Part shown: in pieces, positions 1-12,790 of the stretch
How positions within the stretch are numbered: position 1 is the first letter of the stretch
Layout of the letters: every line of letters starts with the position of its first letter
Notes under the pieces: model-generated
What the model saw: the letters and a program-made list of their open reading frames with translations, nothing else
Databases searched by the model: none
Told to the model about the DNA's origin: nothing
Position numbers and translations under genes: made by a program
Assembly: GCA_029948255.1 (NCBI GenBank)
Contig: JALIZF010001883.1
Coordinates: forward strand, 682,001 to 746,000
Direction: 5' to 3'
DNA: 64,000 bases
Source: Telmatactis stephensoni
Taxonomy: Eukaryota > Cnidaria > Anthozoa > Actiniaria > Isophelliidae

Positions 1-538
1 CCAATCATTGATCGACTTTGAACGAATAGACAATGATTGATAATGATAAACAAAGGACACTTTGAAATAAAAGAATTTCGATTCAGTGTTAAAATAAACA
101 GAAACGAAAAGAGTTTGAAAGCGAACTGCCACCTGAGTCTGTCAAGAAAACAACAAAAAGGCGTATTGAGTTTACCACCGATTGCATGGTATGCGCCCGA
201 CAGATAAAAGTTCGTGAAGATTCTCTTCCGTCAATCGACTAATTACTTGAGGCAAAAATTTGCTGTGGAAATTCTTACAATCAAGAATAAAAACAAGTAC
301 AAATTCATCTTTAAAAGAGTTAAGTTAAAAATTGTCAAAGAAATAACTTATGTGAACTTTTTTCCGTAAATTAGGCCACTTTGCACACAAGACTTCAAAG
401 CCGTGCATATCGTTAAAACTAAATAATTAAATGACATAAGCACTGGTGTTTTTGGCTCAATTTTCTATGTAAAGGAGTAATACCTGTTTTATATTCCAAT
501 TGACTGTTTGTTTACCAATTAGAAGTGACTCGACCGAT
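1..538. other. Left flank of outer transposon, no convincing gene
   Basis: AT-rich sequence outside the outer inverted repeat. A plus-strand open frame of under 50 codons ends at the TAA at 239-241. It carries a single C-x2-C pair near 190 and could be the last exon of an unseen gene, but nothing identifies it. The last nine bases (530-538) are the candidate left target duplication of the outer element. Confidence 0.4.
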
Positions 539-632
539 GGATGTTACTAAAACCAGGAATGAGGAATGGGGAATGGAGGAATGGGGAATGAGACTGGGGC
601 GAGCTAGTGGTCAACAAAGGCACAGCATTCCC
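539..632 (+). repeat. Left terminal inverted repeat of outer transposon
   Basis: This 94-bp arm matches the reverse complement of 26624-26717 with only a few differences. After the first 17 bases it contains a purine-rich stretch of short GGAATG/GGGGAATG repeats, then a unique 30-base tail. Confidence 0.9.
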
Positions 633-1010
633 ATACCCTACTCCCGTGCGTCATAATTTGACACTTCCACATCTGATCCAAAAATGTCAAAATTTGCACA
701 CTTCTGCAAATAAATAAACGAAAAAAGGTAGATAAATTTGGAAGCTACAGACATGTTGAGAAATAATTTTGTAATACTTTTAATTTGGTGTTTTGGCGGG
801 AATTTTTTTCTACGAACGCGCGAGTCGTCAATTTCCTGCTCAAACATTAATAATTCAGCCGATTGAACTTTGCAAGTGAATATTTGGCAAGTTGTGTGAT
901 GTTTCTGTATTTATTACTTCTATGGACTCTCAAGGAAGTCTTTTTTCAGTACTTAGATGTCGACAGTCGAGCAAGTGGAGGAGATAAGACAAATTTTTCA
1001 AGGAAACAGA

Positions 1011-1102
1011 GTCGGATAGTCTCCTTCGCAGCTGTTTTTTTGTATCGGGATCCCTGTCCCTACAAAAGAAACGGCTGCTTCAAACCGAACCACATTCCTT
1101 TC
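1011..1102 (+). repeat. Subterminal inverted repeat, left copy
   Basis: This stretch is almost the exact reverse complement of 25944-26038. Each copy is also internally palindromic, with a GCAGC(C/T)GTTT arm pairing with AAACGGCTGC, so it can fold on its own. It could be a transposase-binding site or a small MITE that was present in both arms. Confidence 0.75.
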
Positions 1103-2323
1103 CCATTGTCTTTCCCTGCGTTGGGGGTCTAATTGAATAAACCAATCACATGCTACGTTAAATTTCCCTTTGTTTCTGCTAAGCCAATAAGATATTGGCT
1201 TTGAAATCCCAATATTTTTCCCGCCAAATTCCACTAAATGAGTGATTTGCCAACTTTTGGCTGTTCAGTCAATATGGAAACGCCAAAGAAAATTTGCGAA
1301 AACGCCAACAAAAAATGTTTTATTTGTTCTGCGGTTACACTAAGTAAAGACACATTTAATATCTTTGGAAAAACAACCTTTGATTTAGTAGGAATCATCA
1401 AACTTTCATTGGAAGAAGACCTGAGTAAGTACTCTGCCAATACAGATTTATTCGTTTGCCGACAATGCTTCCAACGTTTAACCAAATACGATCGTGCTTC
1501 AAGAAAACTCGAAGAAGTAAGGCAACAGCTTGTAAAATCATTTGGGGATAAGCCTAAAGTTCGGGAGAAGCGACTGTGATCCGCAGAAGACGGTCAAGAC
1601 GGCAACACTCCTACGATATCAAGAGCTGCGAAATGTTTGAAATTCTCTACTTGTACTTCATATCGACAATTTTCTCAACTAGAAAATCTTCCACAATCGA
1701 CACCACTTCCATCTATTTGTGCAACAAACCTCACTGTACCTGACGTATCACCAATTTCAAGAAATCCTAATCTTGAAAACGCCTCGTTTGGTGGTCTCGT
1801 TCGGCGTGCTTTTGTTGGTCTGTCTGAACGTTCAACATCCACTCAAGTTAAAGTACAAGTTAGCTATCCAAGCAAAACGATTAACAAACCCTTGGGTGGA
1901 ACCTTCCAAGATATCGGAAAAGCTCTTGCACATGGTGTTCCTTCACAGATCACAAAGGCTGTAATGAATTGCCAGTCAGTGAAAACTCAAGTTGTTGAGA
2001 ATATCCTGAAAACTGTCTCAAAAGAAGTTGTAGAATTATGTACTAAAAAAAATCCCTCACTTTTACGAAAAACAGCTAAGGAAGACCTAGAAAAGTTTGA
2101 TCTACAGGAACTGTGTAGAGAATGGCAAAACCGTGCACCATTGTTTTATTCCCTTTTGATGACCATAGCAAGTAACAAGAGAACAAAACAATGTACTTGG
2201 TTTGGTAGTGTTGCACTAGCCGGGTCAATTCTTCTGAAACAGAAAAACAGAGAAATGAATGCAACTGCAGCCATCATAGGAGTTTTACTGAAAAGCAAGT
2301 CCACTGAAGTAAGTGAGAATAAT

Positions 2324-3131
2324 GCATGAGTCAATGTGAACCCCGACCCCACCCACCCCCACCCCGGGACAAGGTGGGGATTTGTAGAAAGCATGCTCTC
2401 AAATGATGACAAATACCCCTGACCCTGGGGTTTATCTGTAGTTTCCAAACCCCCACCCCCTGGGAACATTATATAAATAGCAAAGAGATTTAACTGAACA
2501 AACACAATTTGGGTATGGCACATCACTCTGAAAGAAAAGGAATTGGACGACAGTACAGTTATCAATTACTAAACAGGATGATTATAAAAATATTAGAACA
2601 TATTAAAATTGCAAGCACTAGGATTTGATAATAGTCAATGGAATAGATGTACAGTTCAGCACAAATATAAAGATGTTAGTTTATAATATTACTACTACAT
2701 GATTGTATTATTACCCTTTTTGCAGAGGGAACACATCCACTCCCCCTCTGGGGCACTGCACAAAATTATATGCTTCTAAAAATAACATATAATTAAAACT
2801 TATAAACAGCTATTTCACAAAGTTCCAAGCGTGGATGGTCAACATTTCAATAAGAAAAAAATGGATTTGCATGACAAAGAACTCACCTGCTTCTGGGATG
2901 CCATTTTGAATGACAAGGTTGATTAGCGCTCAATTTAAAATTGCAGGCTCATAAGAGAAATCCCCAGTCATGGCACATCCCCTGGGGACAGGCAATATAC
3001 CAAAAGTGCCCAATACACCACCATCTGGGGCAAAAGTTTTTATTCAAATCCCATACTTTTCTCCTATTATCCCCCACCTTGTCCCAGGGTGGGGAGGGGG
3101 GGGGGGTGTCGGGATTCACATTGACTCATGC
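2324..3131. mobile_element. Intron MITE with C/G-rich inverted ends
   Basis: The ends are inverted: GCATGAGTCAATGTGAA at the left, and its complement ending at 3131 at the right. Each is followed inward by C-rich or G-rich runs and a GGGACAAGGTGGGG-type block. ATAAT flanks both sides (2319-2323 and 3132-3136), a candidate 5-bp duplication. It starts just after the donor GTAAGTGAG at 2309, so the host exon is untouched. No coding capacity is visible. Confidence 0.7.
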
Positions 3132-4049
3132 ATAATAATTATTAAAACAAAATATACAAAATATTTTCTTATATTTGCTTTCTCTAAATGGAGTAGAAGT
3201 AAAACAACATATTGAATAGGCAACCATTTCCAGGTTTAATAAACTGAGACTCACAAATTCAAACTCAAGTATATTAGGCAAGTTGGATGAGCTTGGAAAA
3301 GACTATGACAGAGATCTCATTGAGGCACAAGAGAGGATTTCCAAAGAAAATCTGAAGTTAAATGACTGCAAGGAAAAACAGCAACAAATTATAGATAACT
3401 ACAAACCCTCTTCAAGTAGTTCAGCAGAACTTATGGAAGCTAGAAAAATGGAATATCAGTTGAAAAAATCTCTTCATCCTGGATTCATAATATCTTTTGA
3501 CAACCTCGACTTTCAGTTGAAGAAAAGAAATATGACAAAAGATCAACAAAATCAGGACTTTCATTGGATCAATCACCAAATGGTTGAGAACCGCGTTTCT
3601 GGCAACTTCCTTAATTCTAAAAAGCCCAAGACTGACCTACTTGAAACATCAAATTTGAAGTTTCTTCCTAGCAAATATGATCAGCAGTGCCAGAGATCTG
3701 ATTATATAATTTTGACATCAAGAATTTTAGTTTCTTACTTTGATGCTCTCAAGCCATTACAAGATGTATGTATAAACCACATTCCCCATAAGCATGCACA
3801 AGAGATGTCAAAGAAGTCTAACAAGGTACAGTACTAATATACCAAGTCCTAAAAATGTTTTTAAAACATCAAAAGTTATAATTGCACTCTTGCACTTTTT
3901 AAGTTTTATCACTGAAATGTCCTTGTAGGTGTATATTTTAAGTCCTTGGCACAAAATGTTCCACAGGGGTCGATTTTTGTTATGGTACACATTTTTAAAA
4001 TTGTCATAAATTTGTTTTGAATTAAAATGTTATTTTTCCTCTTAAAATA

Positions 4050-4175
4050 TCCAAAGTCAACATACATTTATGCTGTGTGAAGATCGACATAAATTTATGC
4101 TGTTCAAAGATTAATTGACATAAATTTATGCTGTTCAAATTAGCTAGGTCAACATAAATTTATGCTGTTCAATGT
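4050..4175 (+). repeat. Short tandem repeat in intron
   Basis: Four diverged copies of a roughly 35-bp unit share the core ACATAAATTTATGCTGTTCAA. They lie in the DUF6589-like gene's intron between 3826 and 4438. The core contains a CATAAATTTATG palindrome. Confidence 0.75.
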
Positions 4176-5298
4176 GCACATGTTATCTTATTCATAAATA
4201 CATGATTTATTGGAAGTGTCCACATTTACTTTTTTTCCCCTATATGTGTCAGTAAAAGTGCCCCAGTAGGAACATATTCAATGCCAAAAATGCATAAGTG
4301 CAAAAGTGCAAATATATCTTTTGAATGTTTTGTTGTTGTTGTTGTTATTTCATTTTAGAGAAAGCTCTATTAAACCCAGATTAAATACAAGGAAATAGGA
4401 ATAAGCTAGAAGTACAAGAGTTTATTTTCTTATTTTAGGTGCCATTAGGAATTATATTCAAGAATGAGTGTATAAATGAAGATATGCTGGATGTATTGAA
4501 GCAGTTCCACTCATACCTTCCTCAGTCTAGTGATGGCTACATTGATGAACAGCTCTTTTCTGGAGATCAACTGACAGTTGAAAGGGCTGTTAATGTAATA
4601 TCATCTGTTGCTAATGGGTTAAGAGCAAATGTCAGCAAGCATCAAACATTGGGCGGCAACACTCAAAACTCTACTTTTGCTCATACTTTTTTTTCTATGT
4701 GTCTATTATGTCCTCATCATCGTGGTGCAGTTTATTTGTCAAAATACGCTTTTGCTTTTGAGAAATATTTATTTTAGTCAGGGTGGGTAAATATGCTAAT
4801 TTGAAGGCCTATAAATTAACGAACTTGAGTGACCTAATTGTAACGAAAATCTTTAACCTTTGGTATTGATAATTTAATATTTCTTTTGCCTATCATATGT
4901 ACTTCGCTCACTGTCATCATGAATGGTTTAAGTTCAGTACTTAATTTATAATGGATTTTTGTATCTACCATACTTTTTCTTACTGCAAAAGTAGCCTCTA
5001 ATTAACGGCCATTTCAACTATGTGCGATACATGGAAATCATACAAGCTTCGGGATTTTAAAAGTCGAAATGATGATTAATCACATGATTTAATTTGTTTT
5101 TTGTGTATTTGTTATATATTTACAAGAAGTGAGGTCGAAGTTACGTAAAATTCGAATATTTATGAGCGTGAAATCTACATGGCGCCATCTAGTGGACTAG
5201 GAAGTACTCGTGTTTACTGATAAGTAATATTTTTTATACTCAAATATTGGCTCTAACCTTGTTAGTTGTTGATGTCAAAGAGATTAACGGCTGTGTTC

Positions 5299-6618
5299 AC
5301 AGGGAGCCCGGCTTTTGATCCATTTCTTATATTACGAAGCGCTGTATTGTCACCGGATACGTGATTACCAGTACATATCGTGACCTTTAGCTGAATGGCT
5401 TGTGTAATCCGAGCATTAAAAACATGAGGGCCGTTGGCGTGTAATAAGATCTCAGGGGTAACGCACTCCCATAGAGTACGGTAAGAAGAGAGAAGGGTTG
5501 CAACAAAAGAGAGTGCCTTTTTTAAATCCGCTACTAAACCAGTTCATCGGAATCATTAGTGAATAAAAACAGCACCAATAGATTGTGTAATAAACATATC
5601 TTATGACAGGATATTTCTTTCTTGTAAAATAACAATTCATGCTCACATAAAACAGCGATTTCATAAAGTGAGTTTATCGTTTAATGATCGCCTCCACTTC
5701 TGCGGACCACTTCTGGTAAGTGTCCGCTCACAAACAATAGATGATGACAGTTTTTTGACATATGAGGGAGTATTTGTATGTTCGAGAGGTTTATCCGTAA
5801 TCATTTCGGAGTCACCTTGTAATACAATGCCTTCCCCCTTTCACCCGCTACTCTCAACTTGCTCGTTTTTATGTTGGGGAATATTTGCTTTACCACTCTA
5901 CCAACTTCGTTTTCCAAATTTTGAATATTTTCTTTGTCTGCTGTACTTGCTGATTTGTACATACGGACAATTTCTGAAGCAGATATTGTGCCTTCTTCGC
6001 TTGCTGTGAAGTTGTTCAAGAGCCTAGAATAACACCATATATATTTTATAGAGTTTTAAAAGTTTTAAATTCAAAATGAAATAATCGAGTTGCCGTTACA
6101 AAGTCGTTACTTACCAAGAAGCTAGGTTTAAATCACAGGAAGACATCCTTCTCTGTAAAGAACTGCCGGTCTGCCGCATTAACTTTTCAAACTTCAGTCG
6201 CTTGTTTGAATAATTCTGAATAATCCTACATATTTTTTACTAGACGAAAATACTTTATAAGACACGAAAACTGTTGCTACTCGAAGTACTTTTTAACACT
6301 AACGACTCAATAACACTAGTTTCAATCAGTTGTTGACCCCCGCTGTTAGCTGGTCCGCAGAAGTGGAGGCAGTCATCATACGATAAAGTCACTTTGTTGC
6401 AACCCTTTACTCTTCTTGGGGGATTTAGAGAGTGCGTTACTAAATTCAAATTCAATTACCCCTGAGATCTTATTACACGCCAACGGCCCTCATGTTTTTA
6501 ATGCTCGGATTACACAAGCCATTCAGCTAAAGGTCACGATATGTACTGGTAATCACGTATCCGGTGACATATACAGCGCTTCGTAAAAAAGAAATGGATC
6601 AAAAGCCGGGCTCCCTGT
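5299..6618. mobile_element. Inserted 1,320-bp element with 9-bp duplication
   Basis: The exact direct repeat GCTGTGTTC (5290-5298 and 6619-6627) flanks it. The other arm of TTAA element 1 carries this nonamer once, giving a built-in empty site. Inverted ends begin ACAGGGAGCCCGGCTTTTGA. The arms extend roughly 300-420 bp, the left one carrying an extra 150 bp near 5520-5665. The 9-bp duplication and long arms resemble Mutator-like elements. It encodes only a short two-exon protein, so it is probably non-autonomous. Confidence 0.85.
5801..6146 (-). CDS. Small two-exon winged-helix-like protein
   Basis: Exon 1 is 6146-6115 with donor GTAAGTAACG, and exon 2 is 6023-5801 with acceptor TTATTCTAG. 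The joined frame gives about 83 residues from ATG to TGA. The C-terminal half has IFPNIKT followed by a basic stretch and a tyrosine pair. This resembles the core of RFX-type winged-helix DNA-binding domains, where a VFPN-K-T-RL motif is followed by G...YY. It lies entirely between the arms of the 1,320-bp element, so it may bind that element's ends. The RFX comparison is by eye and tentative; it may be a captured fragment. Confidence 0.45.
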
Positions 6619-7117
6619 GCTGTGTTCTCAATTATTTGCCAGGTTAAAAGGATTGTTTCCGGTGTCACTTGACTACCGTGAGTGTGTTGCGTGACCAACA
6701 GAATTGAGTTCAGTGCAGTTCCTTTGAGTTCCTTTGCAATTCTCTCTTTTAAAATTCTTGTTATTGAAGTCTTTGCATCACAAGTCCATGTTTTAAATCA
6801 AGAGGGAAACATTTTTAATTGCCACAACACTTAACACGTTTGTGACTTTAGTTGTGAGTACAAATTCACTTGAATTACCATTTGATTGTGTTATGGTAGA
6901 TTAAAATAGACCGAAATAGTAAATATATCCAAGAGTAATAGAACAAATGGTTGTTAATCGTCCAGGTGGTGCCTTGGAACTGTACGTACGTAGTAAATGC
7001 TGACTGTTTGACAACTCAACGGTCCCCATGATTTATCTTACATCTAGCCTGCGCTGCTTGCGGTCTGCGGTCTTCATAATACATAAAACTGACAGTGTAC
7101 CTACTGCTCGGTTTGGC

Positions 7118-10100
7118 CTATAAGTTGCATGTACACTTTTTAACAAAGTTTATGATGAGGTCAATGTACGGTTTCTTAAGCTTGCGTTTGCCTTTGATGC
7201 CAGATGTATCAAGTTGGAAAAAGGAACAGATATCTTGAAGTAGCAAAACTGAAAATCTGTCCAGCTTGTTGCGTGAAGCATAGTCGCAAAGGTTATAGGT
7301 GTCATACATTATTGGATGGTGAACGGAAACTGCATCAAGGACCTCACTGCGCAAATCTTGCATCAATTTCTCGGTGTTGATTTCCTGTTCATCCTTTTGG
7401 GCTTCAGTAAGATCGCGAGCGGCAGCCTTCCGCCTCTTTGCTGTTTCACGTGAGAAGAAACTGGCAATTTGCTGTGCCGTGAGATATTCAGTAGCTGTGA
7501 ACATAGGCTCGCCACTGGACAGTCTTGCTTTCTTCATTGTTCTTGAAACGGTCACAGGATCTGCCTTTTGACCAATTTCCTCGCCAACTTGGTATATTTC
7601 TAGTAAATATTTCTTCTGTTTCTCTGACAGTCTTTTGTACTCTTTGGTGCTTTTAAGGGCCCAGCCCATTTTCAGGCCGACCGGAGTATCTGCACTGATG
7701 TCAGTTGGAATGTCTTCGGAGATCTGTGGTACATCACAAGCTGATCCTTGCTCAAGCTTTGATGCATACATCAGTATTGCCTTGTCAAATAGGGTTTCGC
7801 GCTCTAGAGCGTACCTATGCTTTCCACAGTCGAGGTGGTTTTGAAGTGAGGAATATCTCTGAAAGGACTTAACGCAGCCTTCTTCAGGGCAAAAAAACAA
7901 ACACTCAGTATCAGAACTGTCCTCGTCTATATCCTCCTCCTCTTCTGCACCTGTGTTGCGTTGTTCAAGCGTGGTGCTTTTTTTGGAACTTCTTCTTGCT
8001 GTAATATTGGTAAATTCCACTGAGGCTGTATGGGCACTCACTTCATTTGAGTCGTTGAGTGTTGGTGGATGGTAGTCTTTCGGCATGTTGAAATCTTTCC
8101 ATATCTTGATTTTACCATTGCCAATTCCGTAGGCTCTCCAGGCTCTGATCCCTTCTTCGCTAAACTTCATGTTATTTAGGTAACTGATTCCTTCCCATTT
8201 TACTGGAAAGGGCACTTCGTCACTTTGTTGGCCACACAACCTCACTCGTACTCCTGGTACACCACCTTTTGATTCTATGGCTGCCACCATCTGTTCAGCT
8301 GTCTCGACATCATGGCCCTCATCGAGATGGACTTTTATTTTGGCTTTGAGAGTGGCTGCTTTGCGATCGCAAGATCCTTTCCCTCCCTGCGGGTCAGAGA
8401 AATCCATGGATAGTTTTATGTTGTGCTTGCTGGCAATTTGGTAGACGGAGAGTAGTACTTCAGCAGAGTGATAGCAGCCGGCGTTATCTTGTCGGAGGAA
8501 GAGACTGGTCACTTCTGGCGCAATTGACTTTAGTTGATGAAAGACGTCGTCAATGATGGCTAACACTGTGTTGCTCACTTGGGTGCACTTTTCAAATACA
8601 TGTACAAAGGTTACCATCTGCATATTCCCCTCCTCACTTTTGCGCATAGCCACTGCTATGTGCCAACTGATACCACGTTTCCCAAACCAATCACTCTGCG
8701 CCTCACGGAACTTTCTGGGCAGGAACTTCATGGCCCAATCGAGAACAAGGAGTACAGACTCTGGACCAAGATTTTGTAGAACATCTAGCCTTGCTTGGTC
8801 TTGATTGATTGAGCGGAGAATGTGTGATTTCCATGCGTGGATTTTCTGTTTGGCTTGTTCAAATTGAAACTTCATTTGGTCCTTTTCCTCTCCATTCTCA
8901 ACGCTTTCAAGAGTTGCACCAACCTATTTATATGAACATTCAAGAAAATTAGTTTTATCATTGCTTCATCTTCATTATCCGTTCATTAATATATATGCAA
9001 CTTACTTCAGCGACAACATTAGGGAATATGTCACAGCGGTCACATTTTTCTGTATGTTCATGATCACATTTGGTGATGAAGTCTTTATCGCTGGAATAGC
9101 TGAGCGCATATGTCCTGCAGTGATCAGGCACCGAGGAATTCTGGGAAATGTGAACCTGTATAGAGAGGAAATGGTGGACATGATATGTAAAAATATGTAA
9201 AAAAAAAATATTGTTCTATTTGTTATTTTATACATTAATACTAGAGTGAATATCATGTAAAACGAACCCAATTCCTCGCTTTTGGGGGATTTCCAGAATT
9301 TTCAAATTTTCAATTTGACAAAAGTATCGAGTATGAAAGAATGTTACTCTGAAAGGTACATTACCTTGTAATCAGTTTTTAGATATCTTTTTGCCTGTTT
9401 TAGCATTTCGTTTTGTTTCTTTGCCCATGTAAGGCCTATCCCACACTCATCTCCCAGCTTATCAATGATATCTTGTAGCTCTTCAAACGCTTTAGCTCCT
9501 TCCGCTGAAAAGTTATCAAGCCCCTGTAGTGATTTTCGTACGGACGCTGAACACACATTCAGTATCCGATATAAGGTACTTCTACTCATTGAAGAAAAAC
9601 CAGACTCGCTGCAATGACTTTCGTACTGTTTCACAATTTGCGCAGGTATCATTGTCCTGACGACATTTGGGACTTTTACTTCAATTTTTGAGGACAGTTT
9701 AATGGACTTCTCTCCAAAGGGTAAATCTTGAACGATATGTGGACTTGTAATGAAAGACAGGAAGTGGTCAAGTTTTTCTAGTGAAACATGTATCCGAGCA
9801 GTGGAATCGACAGGGACAACTGAACCTCTACCATGTAAAAGACGATGATGTCTGGCGATATTATAACGGTACCTGGAGAGGTCTGGTATACATTTTTGGA
9901 GATCTTTATAAGATACCTTATCTGCAATGATCGACAGAATCTGTCTGCGCGTACTCCAATGATCAGCATTATGGTAGCATTCAGTAAGTGCTTCCAGCAG
10001 TGTGGAATCAATATTGCCGCAATCTCTTCGGGCACTTACTACTGACTCTAAAAGACGTTGGTGGTCTTGGGGAGCAATCTCTTCGAGGCATGCGTCAACG

Positions 10101-11186
10101 ACTTGTTTTGCTTTTCTAGTGTGTAGACGTTTTGTTCTCTCTGACGCTGCGTCCCATGACGTCACAAGGGAGTGTCGGATTGGGCTTACGTCACGTGAGA
10201 CTAAAAAAGCATTTAGATGGTCCCTTGGAGAAGTCTCACAAAACTTTTCTTCATTCTCTGTGAATGATGTAGATGCTGTTTCTGAAGGCTGATAAAGGCT
10301 GCCAGGTGTATCTACTTTAGTCGGGGTTGATGCGGTTGGTTTTGTGGAGGACGCGGTTGGAGTTCCAATGGTTTTGTGGAGGACGCGGTTGGAGTTCCAA
10401 TTCAATGGTGTGTTGAAGGAGATCTCCGAGTCTTCCTCCGTCTATCAAGAATAATGTATCAGTATTTAAAAAAAGTGCGTCTTCTTAAACGAGCCAATAA
10501 TTTAATGGGAGCGCGCGCTGATTAACGTGGTAAGCTTTGCCCGGGATTGCGGGATTCCTGTGGTGTCATTTGGAAATACATCAATGTTTATATGCACACT
10601 CACAATGTGAAGATTTTCAAAGTCCATTACGACATCTGATACATTCTCTTTTAGCTCCTGATTCAACTTCTTTTCGCAGTTTGTACACATCCCTATTTTA
10701 AATTAAAAGTACATTATATTTGCACTGTTGGTCTAGGTTTAAAAGTTAAAATCGCGTATATGACTTTTGCTGATACTCACCAGAGCCAACTTGGATAAGT
10801 TTGCCAGTGCGCTTTAAAAGTATTTGAGATACGTGTTTACCAACACCTCTGTCTGCTTTGGGCAGCTTTCCTTTGTGTCCAGATATTTCTTTTGGTATTC
10901 TACATCTTGTGTTGGAGCCCCGACTCCAACGAACACCAAGCACGGAACGGTGGTTGGGACAAATTGTTATGTCTTCTATGTTATGTGGTGTTTTAAACAT
11001 ACCAGCACGACACAATATTAACTCAACTTCATTTTGAGGTCCAGAAAATTTACAACTCCCTAAGTGACTACTTATGTCTCTTTTGCATGAAAGTATAGGT
11101 AGCACATGAGTGTCTTGTGCACGGTCGTTACGATCAAAACTACAGATTCCTCCAACAATAGACTTGAGCGAACAGCAAATCTCCAT
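7118..11186 (-). CDS. DDE-like transposase candidate of TTAA element 1
   Basis: Five exons are predicted: 11186-10781, 10692-10604, 10441-9365, 9155-9006 and 8923-7118, with phase agreement at every junction, giving about 1,175 residues. The N-terminal exons hold a Cys/His module (ICPNHR then C-x2-C). The third exon has helix-turn-helix-like stretches ([19 protein letters not shown]). Exon 4 has a second Cys/His cluster ([12 protein letters not shown]). The last exon has a probable RNase-H fold with acidic motifs [19 protein letters not shown] and [16 protein letters not shown], followed by a C2H2-like finger (C-x4-C...H...H) and a homeodomain-like segment ending QIASFFSR. The start at 11186 was chosen because the paralogue in element 2 begins the same way. 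No disabling change is seen. The transposase role is inferred from position and motif order. Confidence 0.75.
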
Positions 11187-11340
11187 CTTATCGCGAGATC
11201 GAGAGCGTTGTGTGTGTTCTGAAATCAATTACCATCTCACAAAAATACATTGGTATAACGAAAACAATGTGTGTCAATCAAGTGTCTTGCAAGACACCAC
11301 AGTGTCTGGTTGGTGCATTCTCACCACTGTGAACTAACTA

Positions 11341-12217
11341 TAAATGTTTAGTGTTGTGATTTTTCCCTCCTCATTTAAAACATGGACTTGTGATGCAAAC
11401 TTCAATAACAAGAATTTTAAAAGAGAGAATTGCAAAGGAACTCAAAGGAACTCAATTCTGTTGGTCACGCAACACACTCACGGTAGTCAAGTGACACCGG
11501 AAATAATCCTTTTAACCTGGCAAATAATTGAGAACACAGCCGTTAATCTCTTTGACATCAACAACTAACAAGGTTAGAGCCAATATTTGAGTATAAAAAA
11601 TATTACTTATCAGTAAACACGAGTACTTCCTAGTCCACTAGATGGCGCCATGTAGATTTCACGCTCATAAATATTCGAATTTTACGTAACTTCGACCTCA
11701 CTTCTTGTAAATATATAACAAATACACAAAAAACAAATTAAATCATGTGATTAATCATCATTTCGACTTTTAAAATCCCGAAGCTTGTATGATTTCCATG
11801 TATCGCACATAGTTGAAATGGCCGTTAATTAGAGGCTACTTTTACAGTAAGAAAAAGTATGGTAGATACAAAAATCCATTATAAATTAAGTACTGAACTT
11901 AAACCATTCATGATGACAGTGAGTGAAGTACATATGATAGGCAAAAGAAATATTAAATTATCAATACCAAAAGTTAAAAATTTTCGTTGCAATTAGGTCA
12001 CTCAAGTTCGTTAATTTATAGGCCTTCAAATTAGCATATTTACCCACCCTGACTAAAATAAATATTTCTCAAAAGCAAAAGCGTATTTTGACAAATAAAC
12101 TGCACCACGATGATGAGGATATAATAGACACATACAGAAAAAAATTATGAGCAAAGTCGAGTTTTTGGGTATTGCCACAAATTTTCGAATTTGTTTGATG
12201 CTTGCTGACATTTGCTC
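11341..12217 (-). repeat. Right inverted arm of TTAA element 1
   Basis: Reverse complement of the left arm, without the 1,320-bp insertion. Its inner end is about 150 bp upstream of the transposase-like start at 11186, so it probably contains the promoter. Confidence 0.88.
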
Positions 12218-12288
12218 TTAACACCAAAGGATCGACTAGAAGGAATTAATTTACAAATTGGAGACATGCTGCAGTGAAACTTCTTGAT

Positions 12289-12790
12289 GTAAGTTTACAA
12301 TAAACACAGTGCATGTCAAACGGGAAAGTCAGAGATTATTTCTGAATTGAGAATGAGAATAACCCATTCAATGAATGTTTATCTGGCTGAAAATTGATCA
12401 TCACATAATATTATACATGTAGCATGCAATAAAGAGTCTTTTCAACTAACGAAGTAATTAAAGCTACTGTTGATGGTTCAAGCCCCATATGTATTTTGTC
12501 TCTCCAATGCACCATGCATGCCATCAACAATGTTTTGTTCGGGTGATAGTCACTAAATAAATGTGACTAATAGTAAATTAGAAACACTTACAATTTTCTA
12601 CCAGATAAACATTCATTACATGAGTTATCCTGAAAACAATCTAGACTCTGACTCTCCAATTTTCCATTTTGACATGGCACTCTGTTATAAATATCAGTAT
12701 TAAATCATGGTGCTTCACCTCCCACTTTAGGATTTGTTACTATCTGTCTGCCTAATTTAATATTGTACAACTCTTTTTTTTTTTTTGTAG
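12289..12790 (+). other. Intron of the DUF6589-like gene
   Basis: It begins with GTAAGTTTAC and ends with a long T run and GTAG. Flanking codons are in phase. No coding or repeat structure of note was seen inside. Confidence 0.6.

Larger units (their letters stand above)
4623..6835 (+). repeat. Left inverted arm of TTAA element 1
   Basis: It pairs with 11341-12217 in inverse orientation. The first 26 bases match exactly. The next 30-60 bases differ between arms, and the arms are then nearly identical. The arm is interrupted at 5299-6618 by a smaller element; the right arm shows the uninterrupted sequence. Confidence 0.88.
4623..12217 (-). mobile_element. TTAA-flanked DNA transposon 1
   Basis: TTAA lies on both sides (4619-4622 and 12218-12221), and both ends begin GAGCAAATGTCAGCAAGC reading inward. 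Inverted arms of nearly 0.9 kb follow: the left arm to about 6835, carrying a 1,320-bp insertion, and the right arm from about 11341. Deleting the element with one TTAA rejoins an open frame across the DUF6589-like exon, direct evidence for the insertion and its 4-bp duplication. It carries one large minus-strand gene. TTAA duplication is typical of the Kolobok and piggyBac superfamilies. The protein does not look like piggyBac, so Kolobok-like or an unnamed TTAA group are the best guesses. Confidence 0.9.

Noticed and set aside
2146..2565. 139-codon minus-strand frame over the DUF6589-like exon and MITE
   Set aside because: It is antisense to a well-supported exon and crosses the MITE boundary; no motif seen.
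4619..12221. Assignment of TTAA element 1 to piggyBac
   Set aside because: TTAA fits, but the cargo lacks the recognisable piggyBac transposase pattern and has a different domain order with long arms.
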